From Desulfitobacterium chlororespirans DSM 11544 (GTDB taxonomy: Bacteria > Bacillota > Desulfitobacteriia > Desulfitobacteriales > Desulfitobacteriaceae), in assembly GCF_900143285.1 (NCBI RefSeq), contig NZ_FRDN01000003.1, positions 124,001-188,000 on the forward strand: 64,000 nt of DNA, in the 5' to 3' direction. This document shows positions 62,801 through 64,000 of the stretch, piece after piece (position 1 is the stretch's first letter; every line of letters begins with the position of its first letter). The position numbers and the translations under genes were made by a program. The notes beneath the pieces were generated by a model. The model saw only the letters and a list, made by a program, of their open reading frames with translations, had not been told where the DNA came from and did no database searches.

Positions 62801-63209
62801 TGTCGGGTATAGCGCCGTCATATAAGAAGAACAGCTTCTGCATATCGTTTTCCGAAAATGTATCAAAACAACAGCCGGCGGTAAAGCTCCTTTTCTTCTC
62901 CTCATCAAAAAACTCCACCGCGATATAGCTGGTAAACCTCCCGCTGCGCAAATAGTTGAAGCCCGAGTCTTCATCATCGCCCAACTCACCCCTGAGATAT
63001 CCGGTTAGGGTTCGATTGCCCCGTCCATTAGCGGCTTTATTAAAAAAGCTGCCGCTGGTATCGCCCAGTAGAATTAATTGCAGCGCGTCAATTATTGTGG
63101 ATTTTCCGGAAGCATTTTTACCCGTTAAAAAATTCAATTGTTCAAATTCCACCATCTCACGTGCGAAATAATGCCAATGGATCAGCAGGAGCCTGGTCAT
63201 CTTTTTCAT
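59811..63209 (-). CDS. jetC: Wadjet system SMC-like ATPase JetC
   Basis: This MukB/SMC-type ATPase has 1132 residues. Walker A TGKNASGKST lies at about 29-38. Long coiled-coil arms (for example around 270-480 and 690-800) flank a hinge-like middle. The C-terminal head has signature KKSGGETQTPFYIAV and Walker B RLIIFDEAFSKMDGERI. In Wadjet it extrudes DNA loops and measures circular plasmids. It overlaps jetB by four bases (ATGA) and jetD by eight, which shows a tight four-gene unit. Confidence 0.93.
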   Translation of the reverse strand: MKKMTRLLLIHWHYFAREMVEFEQLNFLTGKNASGKSTIIDALQLILLGDTSGSFFNKAANGRGNRTLTGYLRGELGDDEDSGFNYLRSGRFTSYIAVEFFDEEKKRSFTAGCCFDTFSENDMQKLFFLYDGAIPDNEFVETGSPMVITALRAYLKEHFTGHHSTTDVGRDFRTNLYGKLGGLRERFGQLLKKAVSFNPNVEIQQFISEFVCDTQQTVDVSRMQENIRSYKSLESEADVLKGRIALLDQILTIHQSFTVQRQNEMLYSYLIERSQADIKAIELEAAKDKAKTYDAQLSELTDTINAETTRLSKLQEERDLMQAKLLNNEQAQALQLLETQIAEKEQQISALRGEYDKAVAVLSKCVSSWRMNSSAMLQKIGSIENALLDPLLVSRINDLHSEGQAFLKRMESLLRIDYAVILETGQKGLDEYAVLADSLKVHSIQLASRMGEEQVTLAERRKILQQEKESLESGIYPFPQDVTDLKEAVSSRLRLNTGKDIKVLVVAEAAEIKNDRWRNVIEGYLNTQKYYIIVPQEYFQTALRVFDAIKRQRQIYGTGIIDIEKMKHIKPTADSGSLAEEIATDEQDVRLFLDYTLGRVKKCDRVGDLRRFRTSVTDEGMMYQNFVVRAMDPKRWAKPAIGQGAIQRRLEDVKKEIGVLAQQIAACATIKTGLQFSSTLVALSQAEIEHAISSAKGLSAVEALENDVRSLRESLSTIDKSAVEALKAHIEALANEMKILSERIRKDNIDYGKREAIVTMLRDETIPKLTGELETLETELTRKYNEEWLENTGRLRYQRELSSRGNAEDINRAFPRELSRSTNARESMWDDLLNLRRTYNEKYIMGYNIKAEDNEVYDNAWLELSENKLPEYLARIEDTRQKAFEQFQEDFLSRLQNNINDAKRQIDGLNNALSGSSFGEDTYRFRIVPKPEYRRYYDMIVDPMLLEGGYNLLSEQFNAKYKEEIAELFAIITNEGAPAKVREHDDYEKRVQAFTDYRTYLSFDLEVVNRDGETQRLSKTLGKKSGGETQTPFYIAVLASFAQLYRIGRDKNASTSRLIIFDEAFSKMDGERIIRSIELLRQFNFQVVLSAPPDKIGDIATLVDRNLCVLRDGKRACVRSLDPKRLEEIEYE

Positions 63210-63853
63210 TCCGAATCCTCCTGCTCCTGCCCTGCTTCATCAGAGCCATTAATACGCATTTCTTCCAATTCCAGCATCATATCATTAATGCCCTGATTCG
63301 AGATAATCGACAAAATTGACGGTAAAATTAATAGTTCATTTCCGTCATTGCTCCAGGCAACCGACTCCATTTTTTGAATAATATTATAATGCCCGAGGGT
63401 GCGCTGGGCTTCGATCCGCTCTTTTTGTGTCGTTTTACCCTTATCAAGCAGGCCGAGCATCCGCATCTTCTCAACCACGGTTTGCGTGTCGGTTTTTACC
63501 ATATGGAAGCTGCTGGCCTGCTCCCGCTGCTCCTCATAGATCAGGCGGCAAGTGTAGAGAAACAAGGTGGTGAAACGATCAATTCGCAACCGATTATGAT
63601 CGTAAATATTGATCAACGACATAATTCCGTAGTTGTCGTCTTTCTCAAGCTGCCATCCCGTAACAGTAAAATAATCCCGCAGCACGGGAAAAAGTCGCGT
63701 GGCCATCTGATAATCAGCGTTAGGCAAGGTCATCTGCTGGGAAGGCTGATACTGGTATCTCACCATGTAGGTATGAGATAGTAAATAGTTGGCCAATCGG
63801 CGGAACTCGCCTCTTTCATAACTGGATAAAGCTTCGTATCGTTCACTCCACAT
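63206..63853 (-). CDS. jetB: Wadjet system MukE-like subunit JetB
   Basis: This 215-residue protein is of the DUF4194/MukE type. It shows winged-helix-like blocks RGEFRRLANYLLSHTYM, RIDRFTTLFLYTCRLIYEEQ and TDTQTVVEKMRMLGLLDKGK, and an acidic tail. It bridges the JetA kleisin and the JetC heads. Its ATG lies inside the last codons of jetA and its stop overlaps jetC, as usual in such operons. Confidence 0.88.
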   Translation of the reverse strand: MWSERYEALSSYERGEFRRLANYLLSHTYMVRYQYQPSQQMTLPNADYQMATRLFPVLRDYFTVTGWQLEKDDNYGIMSLINIYDHNRLRIDRFTTLFLYTCRLIYEEQREQASSFHMVKTDTQTVVEKMRMLGLLDKGKTTQKERIEAQRTLGHYNIIQKMESVAWSNDGNELLILPSILSIISNQGINDMMLELEEMRINGSDEAGQEQEDSE

Positions 63854-64000
63854 GGTGCTTGCCCCCTTTCTTACTGATGATCATGTTGGGAATGCGGTAT
63901 CCGTTTCGCTCGATTCGTCCCTCTCCCATCTGCACCCGATAAGGCATTCCTTTGTCATTGGCGCGAACAATAGCTAAAATCAGCAGGATAAAATCAGCGT
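63843..64000 (-). CDS. jetA: Wadjet system kleisin subunit JetA (C-terminal end only)
   Basis: The frame runs off the right edge and shows only the last 52 residues, beginning ADFILLILAIVRANDKG and ending MIISKKGGKHHVE. The stop overlaps the jetB start by 11 bases. The order jetA-jetB-jetC-jetD identifies it as the MukF-like subunit; the visible part alone would not. Confidence 0.75.
   Translation of the reverse strand, partial: ADFILLILAIVRANDKGMPYRVQMGEGRIERNGYRIPNMIISKKGGKHHVE

Noticed and set aside
1-64000. tRNA or rRNA genes
   Set aside because: I looked for TPsiC-like GGTTCGAATC blocks and rRNA landmarks and found none that could be supported.

Overview
The window reads as the chromosome of an anaerobic, spore-forming, low-GC Gram-positive bacterium, most likely a Desulfitobacterium or close relative. 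The reasons are a cortex-type amidase (cwlD), a Bacillus-type succinate:quinone oxidoreductase, r-proteins L25, L13 and S9, and above all an organohalide-respiration (cpr/rdh type) gene cluster. No database search was possible; names rest on motifs, lengths and gene order read by eye.

Region by region. 1-3.6 kb: end of a repeat/LRR surface protein, cwlD, L25. 3.6-7.0 kb: an ectoine/hydroxyectoine-type ABC importer (ehuBCDA, minus strand) behind a ydaO/yuaA-class c-di-AMP riboswitch with its own terminator. 7.0-10.2 kb: sdhCAB. 10.7-14.8 kb: a His/Cys-rich protein, a flavodoxin behind a long palindrome, and a BlaI/BlaR1-type pair. 15.0-20.2 kb: a corrinoid-type ABC importer under a cobalamin riboswitch, a MarR regulator, and a methyltransferase; the same palindrome lies on both promoters. 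20.3-23.9 kb: DMT transporter, zinc-ribbon membrane protein, rplM-rpsI, a small protein and an MNT nucleotidyltransferase with a broken HEPN partner.

24.0-35.8 kb is the core of the window. It holds a trigger-factor-like chaperone (rdhT), an operon of YlqD-like protein, GroEL-like, NosR/NirI-like rdhC, a 34-residue membrane ORF and a second GroEL-like protein, two CRP/FNR regulators (rdhK), and two complete rdhB-rdhA pairs, each rdhA with a Tat signal and two Fe-S motifs. Four dehalobox-like palindromes sit at nearly the same distance from a -10 element, in front of rdhT, the chaperone operon and both rdhBA units. This suggests one co-regulated regulon for synthesis, folding, Tat export and anchoring of two corrinoid reductive dehalogenases. 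The corrinoid importer 8 kb away could feed it.

36-43 kb: an Ig-like secreted protein, a UbiU/UbiV-like U32 pair, and a Tat-exported FMN/FAD fumarate-reductase-like protein with a divergent LysR regulator. 43-64 kb is accessory and defence-like: an operon of sce7726-like nuclease, sce7725-like protein and RES-domain protein; a RecQ-exonuclease/UvrD helicase pair that looks like one split gene; a DUF3841-type protein; a ferredoxin; a phosphodiester-glycosidase-like protein; a second BlaI/BlaR1 pair; duplicated gene remnants; and a Wadjet (JetABCD) anti-plasmid system running off the right edge. A dispersed element of about 125 bp occurs three times, one copy apparently inserted into a duplicated segment whose empty counterpart lies 4 kb away.
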